Below, piece by piece: positions 28,397 through 36,547 of a stretch of DNA of 47,190 nt. The notes beneath the pieces are model-generated. The model ran no database searches and was not told where the DNA came from. It saw nothing but the letters and a program-made list of their open reading frames with translations. A program made the position numbers and the translations under genes. Source of the DNA: Stappia sp. MMSF_3263 (lineage in GTDB: Bacteria > Pseudomonadota > Alphaproteobacteria > Rhizobiales > Stappiaceae); assembly GCF_030733745.1 (NCBI RefSeq), contig NZ_JASHIK010000026.1, positions 1-47,190 of the forward strand, given 5' to 3'. The number at the start of each line of letters is the position of its first letter. The first letter of the stretch is position 1.

Positions 28397-29555
28397 AGAC
28401 ATCGAGGACTGGCTGATCCGCGAGGCGCTCGGCCAGCCGGATATCGGAGAGATGTTCGCCGGCTTCTGCGAACGTCTGGCCGCGGCCGGAATGCCGGTCG
28501 AGCGCGGGATGCTCACATGGGCGACCCTGCACCCGCTGGTCGAGGCCGAATCGGCCTTCTGGCGCGCCGGCCATGCGGCCGAGATCTCCCAGTACCGGCA
28601 TGACGAGGAAGAAACCGAAGACTGGCTGCAGAGTCCGATCCGCGCCGTTCTGGAGGCACGCGAACCGCGCCTGCGCCGCCGCCTGTCGGGCGGCAACGCC
28701 GTTTTCGAGTACCCGCTCCTGACAAGCCTCAAGGACGAGGGCTACACCGACTATCTGATCCTCTCCACCCCGTTCGACCTGCCGACCGTCACGGATTTCG
28801 GCCGCTCCGGCATGCTCGTCACCTGGGCGACCAGGGAGCCCGACGGCTTCTCCGACCAGACGGTGGAAGGTCTCGACTATCTGCAGCTGCGCCTGGCGCT
28901 GGCCTGCCGGGCGACGATCCAGACGCGCATCGCCCGCACCCTGGCCGAGACCTATCTGGGCGCGCGCGCCGGAGGGCAGGTGCTCGCCGGGCGCATCCGG
29001 CATGGCGACGGCGAGACCCTAGACGCGGTGATTTTCTACTCCGACCTGCGCGGCTCCACGGCGCTCGCCGACCGGCTGGAGCCGGACGCCTACATGGCGC
29101 ATCTGAACGCCTATTTCGAGGCGACCGCCGGTGCCGTGATGGCGAGCGGCGGCGAGGTACTCGACTTCATCGGCGACGCGGTGCTCGCCGTCTTCCCGAT
29201 CGGTGCGGACGGGGTCGCACCTGCCGCCTGCCGGGCGCTGGAAGCCGCCGACGCCGTTCTCCTGCGCCTGCGCGAGGCACAGCGGATCACCGTGCATCCG
29301 CTCAACTGCGGCATAGCGCTGTCCTCCGGCCAGGTGATGTTCGGCAATATCGGCGTGCCCGCGCGACTGACCTTTTCCGTCATCGGCCGCACGGTCAACG
29401 CCGCCGCCCGCATCGAGGCAATGACCAAGCAGCTCGGCCGGCCGCTTCTCGTCACCGCCGAGATCGCCGCCGCCGCCCCGCGCGACTTTGCCAGCATCGG
29501 TCGCTTTCATCTCGCCGGCTTCGGCGAGGAGGTGGAACTGCACGCGCCGCTTTGA
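28374..29555 (+). CDS. Class III adenylate/guanylate cyclase
   Basis: 393 residues. The first 200 form an uncharacterised sensor-like domain seen in many rhizobial cyclases. The catalytic domain (about 218-390) has both metal aspartates, D224 (FYSDLRGST) and D268 (FIGDAVLAVF), plus GNIG and the transition-state Asn and Arg in VNAAARIEA. The usual nucleobase-selecting Asp before TVN is Arg here (VIGRTVN), so the purine cannot be predicted safely. ATG 28374 has no good ribosome site and its first codons lie in the AT-rich gene, so ATG 28453 (MFAGFCERL) is an alternative start. Confidence 0.9.
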   Translation: MKTNAALEDIEDWLIREALGQPDIGEMFAGFCERLAAAGMPVERGMLTWATLHPLVEAESAFWRAGHAAEISQYRHDEEETEDWLQSPIRAVLEAREPRLRRRLSGGNAVFEYPLLTSLKDEGYTDYLILSTPFDLPTVTDFGRSGMLVTWATREPDGFSDQTVEGLDYLQLRLALACRATIQTRIARTLAETYLGARAGGQVLAGRIRHGDGETLDAVIFYSDLRGSTALADRLEPDAYMAHLNAYFEATAGAVMASGGEVLDFIGDAVLAVFPIGADGVAPAACRALEAADAVLLRLREAQRITVHPLNCGIALSSGQVMFGNIGVPARLTFSVIGRTVNAAARIEAMTKQLGRPLLVTAEIAAAAPRDFASIGRFHLAGFGEEVELHAPL

Positions 29556-29572
29556 CGGCCGCCGGACGCGGA

Positions 29573-29603
29573 AAGGGCGCGTCGCGGTGCCGCGCGCGCC
29601 CTT
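29573..29603 (+). terminator. Candidate terminator of the cyclase gene
   Basis: A 9-bp stem AAGGGCGCG/CGCGCCCTT with a 13-base GC-rich loop begins 18 bases past the cyclase stop and is followed by CTCG, so the T-tract is minimal. It could serve both this gene and the convergent L,D-transpeptidase gene. Confidence 0.5.
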
Positions 29604-29666
29604 CTCGCCAATATCATCCGTGACGGGAAACCTGCCCGGCCACGGCGGCCGGGCATCAGGCCCTTG

Positions 29667-30296
29667 TCAAAGCACCGTCACCTGCGCCCCGATCGTGACG
29701 CGGTTGTAGAGATCCTCGACATCCTCGTTGAGCATGCGGATGCAGCCGGAGGACACCGCCCGGCCGATCGACCAGTCCTCGTTGGTGCCGTGGATGCGGT
29801 ATTCCGTGTGCCCCAGATAGAGCGCCCGCGCACCCATCGGATTCTTCGGTCCGCCCGGCATGTAGGACGGCAGGTTGCGGCCGTTCTTGCGTTCGCGGAT
29901 GATCATTTCCTTCGGCGGCGTCCAGCCCGGCCACTTGGCCTTGCGCGTCACCTTCTCGGTGCCGGCCCAGGAAAAGCCCTCGCGGCCGACGCCGATGCCG
30001 TAGCGCACCGCGCGCCCGCCCGGCAGCACGTAATAGAGATAGCGGTCGCCCGTATCGACGACGATCGAGCCCGGCTTCCGGTCGGTGCGGTAGCGCACCT
30101 CGGTGCGCTTGTACTTCTCGCGCACGATCTTGCCGGCCGCCTCCGGCGTGATCCGGTAGGTCTGCCAGCTCCGGGTCACCGGGTCGTAGTAGCGCTCGGT
30201 CTGGGCCTGCGCCGCGCCGGCCATCGAGGCCACCGCCAGCATTCCCGCCAGCGCCCCCGCCAGCGCGATGCCGGCCATTCCCGCAAATATCCGCAT
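29667..30296 (-). CDS. L,D-transpeptidase (YkuD domain)
   Basis: 209-residue secreted enzyme that crosslinks peptidoglycan or attaches proteins to it. The signal peptide spans about 1-31 (MRIFAGMAGIALAGALAGML...AQA). The YkuD motif is complete: H169 in HGTNED and the nucleophile C185 in SSGCIRM. It is a short, single-domain member with no LysM or other wall-binding module, common in several paralogues in Hyphomicrobiales. Confidence 0.93.
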   Translation of the reverse strand: MRIFAGMAGIALAGALAGMLAVASMAGAAQAQTERYYDPVTRSWQTYRITPEAAGKIVREKYKRTEVRYRTDRKPGSIVVDTGDRYLYYVLPGGRAVRYGIGVGREGFSWAGTEKVTRKAKWPGWTPPKEMIIRERKNGRNLPSYMPGGPKNPMGARALYLGHTEYRIHGTNEDWSIGRAVSSGCIRMLNEDVEDLYNRVTIGAQVTVL

Positions 30297-30353
30297 GATG
30301 TCTCCTCGTCGCCGATCGCGACCGTAACAACCGGCGGCGAGCTTACACGCGGC

Positions 30354-31280
30354 TCACGCGCCGCGCCGCTCCTGTTTGGCGAGAAACGCAAGGACGTCGG
30401 CACGATGTGGCAACGGCGCAACAGCCCCGTAGCCGCACACCGCGAGCGCCGCCGCCGCGTTGGCGTGATGCGCCGCGGCCAGCCCGTCGCCGCTCCTCAG
30501 GAACTCCGCCAGGAACGCCCCGTCGAAGGCGTCGCCCGCCCCCGTCGCATCGACCGCCTCCACCTTGTGCGACGCGATCCGCTCACGGCCTTCCGGGCCC
30601 GAATAGTGCACACCCTCCGCGCCCAGCGTCAGCGCCACCCGCTTCGCGCCGAGCGCGTGATAGTGAGCTGCGATCTCCTCCGCCGTTTCCAGCCCGGTAA
30701 GCAGCCGCGCATCGTCAAGGCCCGGCAAGAGGATGTCCGCCATCGCGGCGGTCGCCTCGACCACCGCCCGGGCACGCGGCAACGGCCACAGCGCCAGCCG
30801 CAGGTTGGTGTCGTAGGAGATCAGTCCGCCTGCCTCGCGCACCTCCTCGATCGCCGCGAAGACCGTGTCGCAGGCACTTTCAGAGATCGCCTGGCTTATC
30901 GCCGAAACGTGCAGCACGCGGGTCTCGCGCAGCAACTCGAACGGCAGGTCATCGGGTCGCATGAGGCTCGCCGCCGAGCCGCTGCGGCGGTAGGAAAAGA
31001 CATGCCCCTCGGGCCCGTGCGTGACGAAGTAGATCCCGGTCGGGGCCTGCGCCATGCGCAGGACACCGGCATCATCGACCCCTTCACGCGCCCACAGGTC
31101 ATGAAACAGGTCGCCGAACACATCCGCGCCCGTCGCCCCGACATAGCCGGCCGCGGCTCCCTGGCGCGCGGCAGCCACCGCCGCGTTCGACGTGTCTCCA
31201 CCAAAGCCCTGCAGATAGGCTCCCCCCGGCGCCGACTGGTTGAACTCGATCATCGGCTCGCCAAGGCACAGAATATCCAT
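30354..31280 (-). CDS. kdgK: PfkB-family sugar kinase, probably 2-keto-3-deoxygluconate kinase
   Basis: 308-residue ribokinase-fold enzyme. The N-terminus LCLGEPMIEFNQ and GGDTSNAAVAAARQG match KDG kinases; the C-terminal signature DATGAGDAFDGAF holds the catalytic base D250 and the anion hole. Expected reaction: KDG + ATP to KDPG, feeding the Entner-Doudoroff pathway. No other uronate or ED genes are adjacent, so another ketose or nucleoside kinase is possible. Direct repeats upstream (31331-31350) may be its operator. Confidence 0.82.
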   Translation of the reverse strand: MDILCLGEPMIEFNQSAPGGAYLQGFGGDTSNAAVAAARQGAAAGYVGATGADVFGDLFHDLWAREGVDDAGVLRMAQAPTGIYFVTHGPEGHVFSYRRSGSAASLMRPDDLPFELLRETRVLHVSAISQAISESACDTVFAAIEEVREAGGLISYDTNLRLALWPLPRARAVVEATAAMADILLPGLDDARLLTGLETAEEIAAHYHALGAKRVALTLGAEGVHYSGPEGRERIASHKVEAVDATGAGDAFDGAFLAEFLRSGDGLAAAHHANAAAALAVCGYGAVAPLPHRADVLAFLAKQERRGA

Positions 31281-31330
31281 CTCTTTCCAAACGCTCCGTC
31301 TCTGTCTTCCTGCGGTCGTGGGATCCCGCC

Positions 31331-31350
31331 GATTTCAATCGATTTAAATC
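31331..31350. promoter_or_regulatory. Paired near-repeats upstream of the sugar kinase
   Basis: GATTTCAATC (31331-31340) is followed immediately by GATTTAAATC (31341-31350), one base different; the second is a perfect 10-bp palindrome. They sit 51 bases before the kinase start in an otherwise GC-rich gap. A repressor site is a plausible but unproven reading. Confidence 0.45.
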
Positions 31351-31544
31351 TCTTGCGATGCCGGCACCGCGCTTGTCAAGACAGCCCCGGGAGCGGCTGG
31401 GTCCGGCATCGGACGGGGCAGGATGGCAAGTCCTGGTGAACAATGACGGAGGAAGCGATTTTCGGCATCGCCCGGTCTCGCCTGTCGCGCCCGCCCGTGC
31501 CAGAAAGGGCGACCTCACACCGGAACCAGACCGGAGCCAGAACC

Positions 31545-32318
31545 ATGTCCGCCTCTGCCCAGATCCTGCCCTTCACCGAAAGCGGCGCAGGCGATGCCCC
31601 GCCCTTCGTCCTGCTGCACGGTTTCGGCGGCGACGCGCGCGGCTTCGCCCGTCTCCAGGACGACCTTGCCGCGAGCCGCCGCGTCATTTCCTTCGACCTC
31701 CCCGGCCATGGCCGGGCGCTCGACTGGCCGCGCATCGGGGGCGCGGGCGTTGCCGCGCGCGCCGTCGCCGCTTCGCTGGAAGCGCTGGAACTGGAGCGCG
31801 TGCATCTGGTGGGGCATTCCATGGGCGGGGCGGCGGCCGCGATCATGGCGCTGAAACAGCCCGAGCAGCTCGCCAGTCTGACCCTGCTCGCGCCCGGCGG
31901 CTTCGGGCCGGAGATCAACCACAAGCTTCTGCGCCGCTATGCGGCGGCACGCGACGCGGAGACGCTGGAACCCCTGCTGGAGCAGTTTTTCGGCTTTTCC
32001 TTCTCGCTGCCGCGCCTCGTGATCCGGCAGTCGGCGGAAGCGCGCGCCCGGCCCGGCGTCTGCGAAACCCTGGTCGAGATCGTCGAAAGCCTGCTCGACG
32101 GCCCCCGGCAGCAGACCCTGCCGCTGGACGAGATCGCCACACTCGGCCTGCCGGTGCGCCTTGTCTGGGGGCGCCAGGACCGTGTCCTGCCGGTTTCGCA
32201 GACGCAAGCCGTGCCCGGCGCCTTCGCCCTGCATCTGCTGGAGGGGGTCGGCCACATGCCGCACCTGGAGGCCCCCGGCGCGATTGCCCGCATCCTGCGC
32301 GAGCAGGCAGGCGCCTGA
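31545..32318 (+). CDS. Alpha/beta-fold hydrolase
   Basis: 257-residue predicted serine hydrolase, divergent from the sugar kinase gene. It has the oxyanion HGFGGD, the nucleophile elbow VGHSMGGAAAAI and the His segment VGHMPHLEAP. Sequence style is close to the hydrolase-like domain of acetoin-dehydrogenase E2 proteins, but no lipoyl domain is present. The ATG at 31545 has GGAG 8 bases upstream; an in-frame ATG at 31443 would add 34 unconserved residues. Substrate unknown. Confidence 0.88.
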   Translation: MSASAQILPFTESGAGDAPPFVLLHGFGGDARGFARLQDDLAASRRVISFDLPGHGRALDWPRIGGAGVAARAVAASLEALELERVHLVGHSMGGAAAAIMALKQPEQLASLTLLAPGGFGPEINHKLLRRYAAARDAETLEPLLEQFFGFSFSLPRLVIRQSAEARARPGVCETLVEIVESLLDGPRQQTLPLDEIATLGLPVRLVWGRQDRVLPVSQTQAVPGAFALHLLEGVGHMPHLEAPGAIARILREQAGA

Positions 32319-32335
32319 CGCTCCCGTCCCGGCAC

Positions 32336-32368
32336 GAAAAAGGCCGCATCCCTCTTCAGGATGCGGCC
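32336..32368 (-). terminator. Intrinsic terminator of ppa
   Basis: A perfect 10-bp stem GGCCGCATCC/GGATGCGGCC with a 7-base loop. On the minus strand it is followed by TTTTT, and it lies 29 bases past the ppa stop. On the plus strand it may also stop the convergent hydrolase transcript, though only CCCCCTT follows. Confidence 0.85.
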
Positions 32369-32396
32369 CCCTTGACCACGTTCGCCCGTGACTGGC

Positions 32397-32933
32397 TCAG
32401 GCCTTTGCGCCCTTGGCCCGCTCGATCGATTCCAGGATGATGCGCTTGGCCTCGTCCGGCCCGCCAAAGCCGGTGATCTTCACCCACTTGCCCGGCTCCA
32501 GGTCCTTGTAGTGCTCGAAGAAGTGCTTGATCTGCTGGATCGTGATGTCCGGCAGGTCCTCGTAATGGGCAACGTTCTCGTAGCGGCGCGTCAGCTTCGC
32601 GGACGGCACCGCGATCAGCTTCTCGTCCATGCCCGCCTCGTCTTCCATGAACAGCACGCCGATCGGCCGGCAGTTCATGATCGCGCCCGGCACGATCGGC
32701 CGCTGGTTGGCGACGATGACGTCGACCGGGTCGCCGTCGCCGCACAGGGTATGCGGCACGAAGCCGTAGTTCCCGGGATAGCGCATCGGCGTGTAAAGGA
32801 AGCGGTCGACATACATCGCCCCCGCGTCCTTATCCATCTCGTACTTGATCGGCTCGCCGCCAACGGAGACCTCGACGATCACATTGATGTCTTCAGGCGG
32901 GTTTTTCCCGATCGGAACGGCGTCGATACGCAT
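32397..32933 (-). CDS. ppa: Inorganic pyrophosphatase (family I)
   Basis: Hydrolyses pyrophosphate to phosphate, pulling biosynthetic reactions forward. The 178-residue cytosolic enzyme has the usual length, the signature [12 protein letters not shown] with metal-binding aspartates, [28 protein letters not shown] at the active-site edge, and [11 protein letters not shown] near the C-terminus. It is a single gene with its own terminator. Confidence 0.97.
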   Translation of the reverse strand: MRIDAVPIGKNPPEDINVIVEVSVGGEPIKYEMDKDAGAMYVDRFLYTPMRYPGNYGFVPHTLCGDGDPVDVIVANQRPIVPGAIMNCRPIGVLFMEDEAGMDEKLIAVPSAKLTRRYENVAHYEDLPDITIQQIKHFFEHYKDLEPGKWVKITGFGGPDEAKRIILESIERAKGAKA

Positions 32934-33091
32934 GAATTAGGCTCCTCGATTGGTCGTTGGCGGCTGTATCGCAAGCACCAGAGCCAAAGGCAAGCCGGAA
33001 TTTGTGCAGTGCAACTTAATGCCGAGGCATCGCGCGGACTACGGATCGGCCGCGCGAGACCCCGCCGCTCGGGGTTCGGGACGTCCCGGCC

Positions 33092-33685
33092 TCAGCGGTA
33101 GAGCTCGGCAAGACGCGCCGTGTCGCGGGCGCTGTCCATCCCGCCGCCAAAACGGCCGAGCGGATAGGCTTCCTCGACCAGATAGGGGCCGCCACCGATG
33201 CTTGCCCTCGACGAGAACAGCACGAAGCGGGCCGCCGTGAAGGGCGGAGCCTGGAAGTCCCCGCGCTCGGCAAGCCAGCGCGCCACGTCCTGGTTGGACG
33301 AGGAGCGGCACCGCGCCAGTGTCACATGCGGCATGTATTTGCGCCGTTCCGCCGGCAGGCGCAGCCGCTGCAGGATGCGCTCCTGCTCGGCCTGCAGCTC
33401 CATCAGCGCCGGGTTGGGTTCGACCCTGGCCCAGACCGCATGCGGCTTGCCATTGCCGAAGGACCCGAGCCCGTTGAGCCGGATCTCGACCGGATCGCGG
33501 CGAATGCGGTCGAGCGCATCGGCCACCTCGTCGGCCATGCGGTCGTCGATGTCCCCGATGAAGCGCAAGGTGATGTGGTAATTCTCGGTGTCGATCCAGC
33601 GGGCGCCGCGCAGGCCGCCGCGTAGGAAGGAGAGCGTGAGACCGGTCTGGGCCGGTATCTCAAGCCCGGTGAACAGTCGAGGCAT
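33092..33685 (-). CDS. thpR: RNA 2',3'-cyclic phosphodiesterase
   Basis: 197-residue 2H-phosphoesterase. It opens 2',3'-cyclic phosphates on RNA ends and was first described as a 2'-5' RNA ligase. The two catalytic H-x-T-x motifs are HITL (about 38-41) and HVTL (about 120-123). MPRLFTGLEIP at the start is typical. It is a monocistronic minus-strand gene in front of ppa. Confidence 0.94.
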   Translation of the reverse strand: MPRLFTGLEIPAQTGLTLSFLRGGLRGARWIDTENYHITLRFIGDIDDRMADEVADALDRIRRDPVEIRLNGLGSFGNGKPHAVWARVEPNPALMELQAEQERILQRLRLPAERRKYMPHVTLARCRSSSNQDVARWLAERGDFQAPPFTAARFVLFSSRASIGGGPYLVEEAYPLGRFGGGMDSARDTARLAELYR

Positions 33686-33756
33686 GGTTGAACCCTCCGC
33701 TGTCGCCGATATCCGGTATCAGGAAGCCTTTTCCGCTGCACTGCAAGCGAAAACGA

Positions 33757-33780
33757 AACGCGCTGGTTTCCCAGCGCGTT
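33757..33780 (-). terminator. Terminator of the aldo/keto reductase gene
   Basis: A 10-bp perfect stem AACGCGCTGG/CCAGCGCGTT with a TTTC loop. On the minus strand it is followed by TCGTTTTCG. It lies 88 bases past the reductase stop and before thpR. Confidence 0.7.
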
Positions 33781-33867
33781 CCGCTATGTCTCCGTCATCG
33801 GCGGGCCGCGCACGGTCCGGCCGGGCGAACGTCATGTCCGCCGGCTGATTCGTTTCCCCGGGGGTCC

Positions 33868-34920
33868 TTACGGGCAGGGGCTGCCGTGATGCTGGAAGAG
33901 CGTGTTGATGCGCCCCTCGATCTCCTCCGTGATGGTCACCTCGAGCGCGCCCAGGTCATGCTCGAGCTGGGCGAGCGAGGTCGCCCCAAGGATCACCGAG
34001 GTCATGAACGGACGCGACAGGGCGAAGGCGATCGCCAGCTGCGACGACGACAGGCCGAGTTCGTCCGCCAGATCCAGATAGGCGTTGATCGCCGGTTCCG
34101 CGCCCGGCTTTTCGTAGCGCTGCAACCGGTCGAACAGCGTCTTGCGGGCACCGGCGGGAAGCACGCCATCGCGATACTTGCCGGTGAGATAGCCCTGCGC
34201 CAGCGCCGAATAGGCAAGCAGGCCGACCTGTTCCCGGTGGGCGATCTCGGCGAGCGCCGTCTCGAAGGTGCGGTTGACGAGGCTGTAGGCGTTCTGGATC
34301 GAGACCACGCGCGGCAGGCCCATCTTCTCGGCCACGGCAAGAAACCGCATCGTGCCCCAGGCGCTTTCGTTGGACAGGCCCACCTGTCGGATCTTGCCGG
34401 CCTTGACCAGGTCGCCGAGCGCCGCCAGCGTTTCCTCGATCGGCGTCTCGTCGTCGCAAGGGGCCGGGTCTGTCCAGATCGTCGGATTGGAGCCGAAGCC
34501 CGATACGTTCCGGTCCGGCCAGTGCAACTGATAGAGGTCGATATAGTCAGTGCCGAGCCGCTTCAGGTTCTTGTTCACCGCCTCCTCGACATGGGCGCGC
34601 GTCAGCTTCGCCGGGACGCCGCCATCGCGGAACCAGGTGTTCTCCGAGCGGCCGACGACCTTCGTCGCCAGCACGACCTTGTCGCGGTTGCCGCGCGCCT
34701 TCATCCAGGTGCCGATGATCTCCTCGGTGCGCCCCTGCGTCTCCGCCTTCGGCGGGATCGGATAGAGCTCGGCCGCGTCGAAGAGATTGATGCCCCGCTC
34801 GAGCGCGAGGTCGAGCTGGGCATGCCCCTCGGCCTCGGTGTTCTGCTCGCCGAAGGTCATGGTGCCAAGCGAAAGGCTTGAGACAAAGATGTCCGTGCGT
34901 CCGAGACGGCGCTGTTCCAT
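33868..34920 (-). CDS. NADP-dependent aldo/keto reductase (Tas-like)
   Basis: 350-residue TIM-barrel oxidoreductase. The catalytic Asp and Tyr are visible in LFDAAELYP, the Lys in KVVLATKV and the His in LYQLHWPDRN. LGATSLAQLEHDL is the NADP-binding end. The MEQRRLGRTDIFVSSLSLGTMTFGEQN start and length match E. coli Tas, whose physiological substrate is unclear. The frame stays open 27 codons upstream, but the conserved start is used. Confidence 0.93.
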   Translation of the reverse strand: MEQRRLGRTDIFVSSLSLGTMTFGEQNTEAEGHAQLDLALERGINLFDAAELYPIPPKAETQGRTEEIIGTWMKARGNRDKVVLATKVVGRSENTWFRDGGVPAKLTRAHVEEAVNKNLKRLGTDYIDLYQLHWPDRNVSGFGSNPTIWTDPAPCDDETPIEETLAALGDLVKAGKIRQVGLSNESAWGTMRFLAVAEKMGLPRVVSIQNAYSLVNRTFETALAEIAHREQVGLLAYSALAQGYLTGKYRDGVLPAGARKTLFDRLQRYEKPGAEPAINAYLDLADELGLSSSQLAIAFALSRPFMTSVILGATSLAQLEHDLGALEVTITEEIEGRINTLFQHHGSPCP

Positions 34921-35072
34921 GGCGGATCTTTCTTGCTGGTTCTGGACTGTCAGAAATATGGAGGTGGTGGCGAACTTGGCGGCAACCGGCGCGTCCGTCA
35001 ACCACCTCGCCCGCTCCGCGTCGCAAGTGACGAAAAGACAGGCAGGTGGCGCGAAATTGGCGCGCCGCCGGT

Positions 35073-35750
35073 TCAGCCTTTCGCGGCGCGTGCCTGCGCG
35101 ATCAGTTCCTCCACCCGGGGCAGGATGCCCTCGACGATGATGGCGACGCCCTTGGCCGTGGGGTGGATGCCGTCGGGCAGCACGGTCTCGGCCGACATCG
35201 GAATGCCTTCCAGGAAATAGGGATAGAGCAGCGCGTCATGGGTTTCGGCAATTTCGCCGAACATGGCATCGAAGGCCTCGACATAGTCGGGGCCCAGGTT
35301 GCGCGGCGCGCGCATGCCCGCCACCAGCACCGGCAGCCCGCGCTCGCGCAGGCGGGAAACAATGGCCTCCAGGTTGCTCCGCGCCGAGGCGACCGGCAGT
35401 CCGCGCAGCGCGTCATTGGCGCCCAGCTCGACGATCACCGCATCCGCATCCTCGCCGACCGACCAGTCGAGACGCGCAAGGCCCCCCGACGTGGTGTCGC
35501 CGGAAACTCCGGCATTGACGACCTCGACCTCGTGTCCGCGCTCCGTCAGCGCCGCCTCGAGCTGCACGGGAAAGGCGGCCGCCACCGGCAGCTGGTAGCC
35601 CGCGCTCAGGCTGTCGCCCAGCGCCACGATGCGCAGCGGTTCCGCCACCGCGGGAGACGCCGGCGCCAGCGATGTCGCCGCCGCAAGAGCGAGAAAAACT
35701 GTAACCAAACGTATCACCACGGCTGATCCTCTGGACGCGGTCCCTGTCAC
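35073..35750 (-). CDS. tesA: Arylesterase / lysophospholipase TesA-like (SGNH hydrolase)
   Basis: 225-residue secreted esterase/thioesterase. A signal peptide covers about 1-36 (VIRLVTVFLALAAATSLAPASPAVA). The SGNH blocks are visible: S47 in ALGDSLSAGY, Gly in NAGVSGDTT, Asn in ELGANDALRG, and D193/H196 in LPDGIHPTAKG. It is divergent from an ABC exporter, the same layout as tesA-ybbA-ybbP in E. coli, which supports orthology. Confidence 0.93.
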   Translation of the reverse strand: MTGTASRGSAVVIRLVTVFLALAAATSLAPASPAVAEPLRIVALGDSLSAGYQLPVAAAFPVQLEAALTERGHEVEVVNAGVSGDTTSGGLARLDWSVGEDADAVIVELGANDALRGLPVASARSNLEAIVSRLRERGLPVLVAGMRAPRNLGPDYVEAFDAMFGEIAETHDALLYPYFLEGIPMSAETVLPDGIHPTAKGVAIIVEGILPRVEELIAQARAAKG

Positions 35751-35828
35751 TTCCCATATCGCCTTTGGCCTGCAAGGCTGCCAGACGCCGGATTTCCATC
35801 GACATCGACCCGTTCATATAGGCACCGC

Positions 35829-36545
35829 ATGACCGACCGAACAGCCTTGGCGCCCCTGATTTCCCTTTCGGGCGTCCATCTCAGTCTCGGCCGTGACGCG
35901 GGACGCGTGCACATCCTCAAAGGCGTCGACCTTGGAATCTCCTCCGGCCGCACCGTCGGCATCATCGGCCCGTCCGGGTCCGGCAAATCGACGCTGCTGA
36001 TGGTGATGGCCGGCCTGGAACGCGCCGACAAGGGCAGCGTCACGGTCGGCGGCGCCGAACTGACCGGCATGTCGGAGGACGCGCTCGCCCGCTTTCGCGG
36101 CCGCTCCATCGGCATCGTCTTCCAGTCATTTCATCTGATCCCGAACATGACAGCGCTGGAAAATGTTGCGGTGCCGCTGGAGCTTGCCGGTATCCCCGGC
36201 GCCTTCGAGGCGGCTCGCGAGGAACTCGCCGCCGTCGGGCTTGCCGACCGCGTCGACCACTATCCCGCGCAGATGTCGGGCGGCGAGCAGCAGCGCGTCG
36301 CCATCGCCCGGGCGCTGGTGACCAAACCGCCGGTGCTGCTTGCCGACGAGCCGACCGGCAATCTCGACGAGACCACCGGCGCTCAGATCGTCGAACTGAT
36401 GTTCTCCGCCACCCGCGAGCGGGGCATGACGCTCGTCATGGTCACCCATGACGCCGCTCTGGCACGGCGCTGCGACGAAACGATTCGCGTTCGCTCCGGC
36501 CGGATCGAGACGCTGGAAGCTACCCCCGCCCTCGGGGAGGCGTGA
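35829..36545 (+). CDS. ABC transporter ATP-binding protein, YbbA/LolD type
   Basis: 238-residue ATPase of the MacB/LolD clade: Walker [10 protein letters not shown] at 47-55, Q-loop [17 protein letters not shown], signature [15 protein letters not shown], Walker [13 protein letters not shown] and H-loop VTHD. It pairs with the large permease that follows two bases later. Position beside tesA identifies it as YbbA-like rather than true LolD. Substrate unknown; a role in envelope lipid or toxic-molecule removal has been proposed for the family. Confidence 0.93.
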   Translation: MTDRTALAPLISLSGVHLSLGRDAGRVHILKGVDLGISSGRTVGIIGPSGSGKSTLLMVMAGLERADKGSVTVGGAELTGMSEDALARFRGRSIGIVFQSFHLIPNMTALENVAVPLELAGIPGAFEAAREELAAVGLADRVDHYPAQMSGGEQQRVAIARALVTKPPVLLADEPTGNLDETTGAQIVELMFSATRERGMTLVMVTHDAALARRCDETIRVRSGRIETLEATPALGEA

Positions 36546-36547
36546 GC

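Noticed and set aside
29664-31439. A 591-codon plus-strand frame over the L,D-transpeptidase and sugar kinase genes
   Set aside because: It spans two well-supported minus-strand genes and the gap between them; His/Arg/Asp-rich shadow composition.
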